43,186 nucleotides of DNA from Chryseobacterium potabilaquae (GTDB lineage: Bacteria; Bacteroidota; Bacteroidia; Flavobacteriales; Weeksellaceae). The DNA lies in NCBI RefSeq assembly GCF_902728265.1, contig NZ_CACVBR010000034.1:1-43186 (forward strand), written 5' to 3'. Positions 42,905 to 43,186 of this stretch are shown piece after piece (within the stretch, counting starts at the first letter, position 1; each line of letters opens with the position of its first letter). Position numbers and translations under genes: made by a program. The notes beneath the pieces were generated by a model. It did no database searches. It saw only the letters and a list, made by a program, of their open reading frames with translations, and was not told the origin of the DNA.

Positions 42905-43057
42905 TTAACATTCTAAGAATGTAGCATCCTTTTCCAGGGTGATATTGGCATTCCTAATATAGAATAAAGCAAAAAACGGTGAGTAATAGGCCCTTCTTAA
43001 AATATTTTTTTTTCTGAGTTCCAATTTGCTCTTTGGATACTTAGTTAATTTTTTCAT
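42905..43057 (-). CDS. Short basic reading frame (50 residues), doubtful
   Basis: From the ATG at 43057 the frame gives 50 residues with a lysine-rich first half (MKKLTKYPKSKLELRKK), an aromatic middle and a last Cys. Longer starts exist (43078, and a TTG at 43102). It lies just after the end of the partial gene to the right on the same strand, so it could be the next gene in that transcript. No family is recognised and no start signal is seen; it may be a chance frame. Confidence 0.25.
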   Translation of the reverse strand: MKKLTKYPKSKLELRKKNILRRAYYSPFFALFYIRNANITLEKDATFLEC

Positions 43058-43064
43058 CCGAGTT

Positions 43065-43186
43065 TTATTGTAAATCATGTTTCTTGATAATCTCTTTTTC
43101 AAAATATTTTTGTTGTGTTATAAGGGAAATAAGATATTGTCTTAAATCTTTTATCGTGATATTTTTCTCTTTCTCAGAAAAAAATA
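43065..43186 (-). CDS. Unknown protein, C-terminal end (partial)
   Basis: The minus strand at the right edge is open to a TAA at 43065-43067 and gives about 39 residues rich in Lys, Ile and Gln, with an amphipathic DLRQYLISLITQQ helix, ending KKHDLQ. It looks like the end of a coding gene that starts beyond the window, but no family can be named from so little sequence. Confidence 0.4.
   Translation of the reverse strand, partial: FFSEKEKNITIKDLRQYLISLITQQKYFEKEIIKKHDLQ

Noticed and set aside
1..43186. CRISPR arrays, tRNA or rRNA genes, prophage modules
   Set aside because: No regularly spaced repeats, no cloverleaf with a terminal CCA region, and no phage structural genes were seen on reading both strands; a tRNA search program was not available.

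Overview
The window is clearly AT-rich and reads as a chromosomal segment of a Flavobacteriia member, most like Chryseobacterium, Elizabethkingia and relatives (Weeksellaceae). The support is gene content (DUF4271 and DUF4296 proteins, a short Psd, a BirA with no DNA-binding domain, a class 2 PyrD) and repeated Bacteroidetes-type promoter -7 motifs (TAnnTTTG) a short distance before start codons. No rRNA, tRNA or CRISPR array was recognised.

Layout. 1-219: the 3' end of an IS256-family transposase followed by two tandem copies of what look like IS right ends. 0.3-1.5 kb: two small lipoproteins. 1.8-6.4 kb (minus): phospholipid genes psd and cdsA with a LUD-domain protein, then ftsH and rsfS. 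6.5-12.1 kb: birA, an LptF/LptG-type permease, tgt, a DUF4296 lipoprotein and a GT2 mannosyltransferase, then DUF4271 and hemD read the other way from a divergent promoter region. 12.2-15.2 kb: oligopeptidase B, a small unknown protein and an SRPBCC protein. 15.4-21.5 kb: a histidine kinase and response regulator, a lipoprotein with three His/Cys repeats, a Cys/His-rich secreted protein and a TonB-dependent receptor carrying two N-terminal heavy-metal-associated domains. 21.6-26.8 kb: AraC regulator, OsmC, then a TetR gene with its own palindromic operator heading thiolase, hotdog thioesterase and ketoacyl-ACP synthase. 26.8-35.6 kb: L,D-transpeptidase, msrB, DUF445, pyrD, glycyl-tRNA synthetase, a beta-lactamase-fold hydrolase, a DUF1801/OmdA protein and umuC. 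35.6-38.9 kb: a probable 32-residue membrane peptide, a patatin phospholipase and about 1.8 kb of decayed mobile DNA (Tn3-type and IS256 transposase relics). 38.9-41.6 kb (minus): fatty acid desaturase, truncated cold-shock protein and a DEAD-box-like protein that has lost its ATPase motifs. 41.9-42.8 kb: a GT14 glycosyltransferase, then the edge of an unknown gene.

How they fit together. Most of 1.8-35.6 kb is core housekeeping. The strongest candidate for an under-described system is 15.4-21.5 kb: a two-component pair followed by three exported proteins rich in metal-ligand residues, ending in a receptor that fuses metal-binding domains to an outer-membrane barrel. The second is the decayed cold-adaptation group at 38.9-41.5 kb, whose helicase-like member appears to be a pseudo-enzyme. 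The left edge and 37-38.3 kb are the only regions with clear mobile-element traces.
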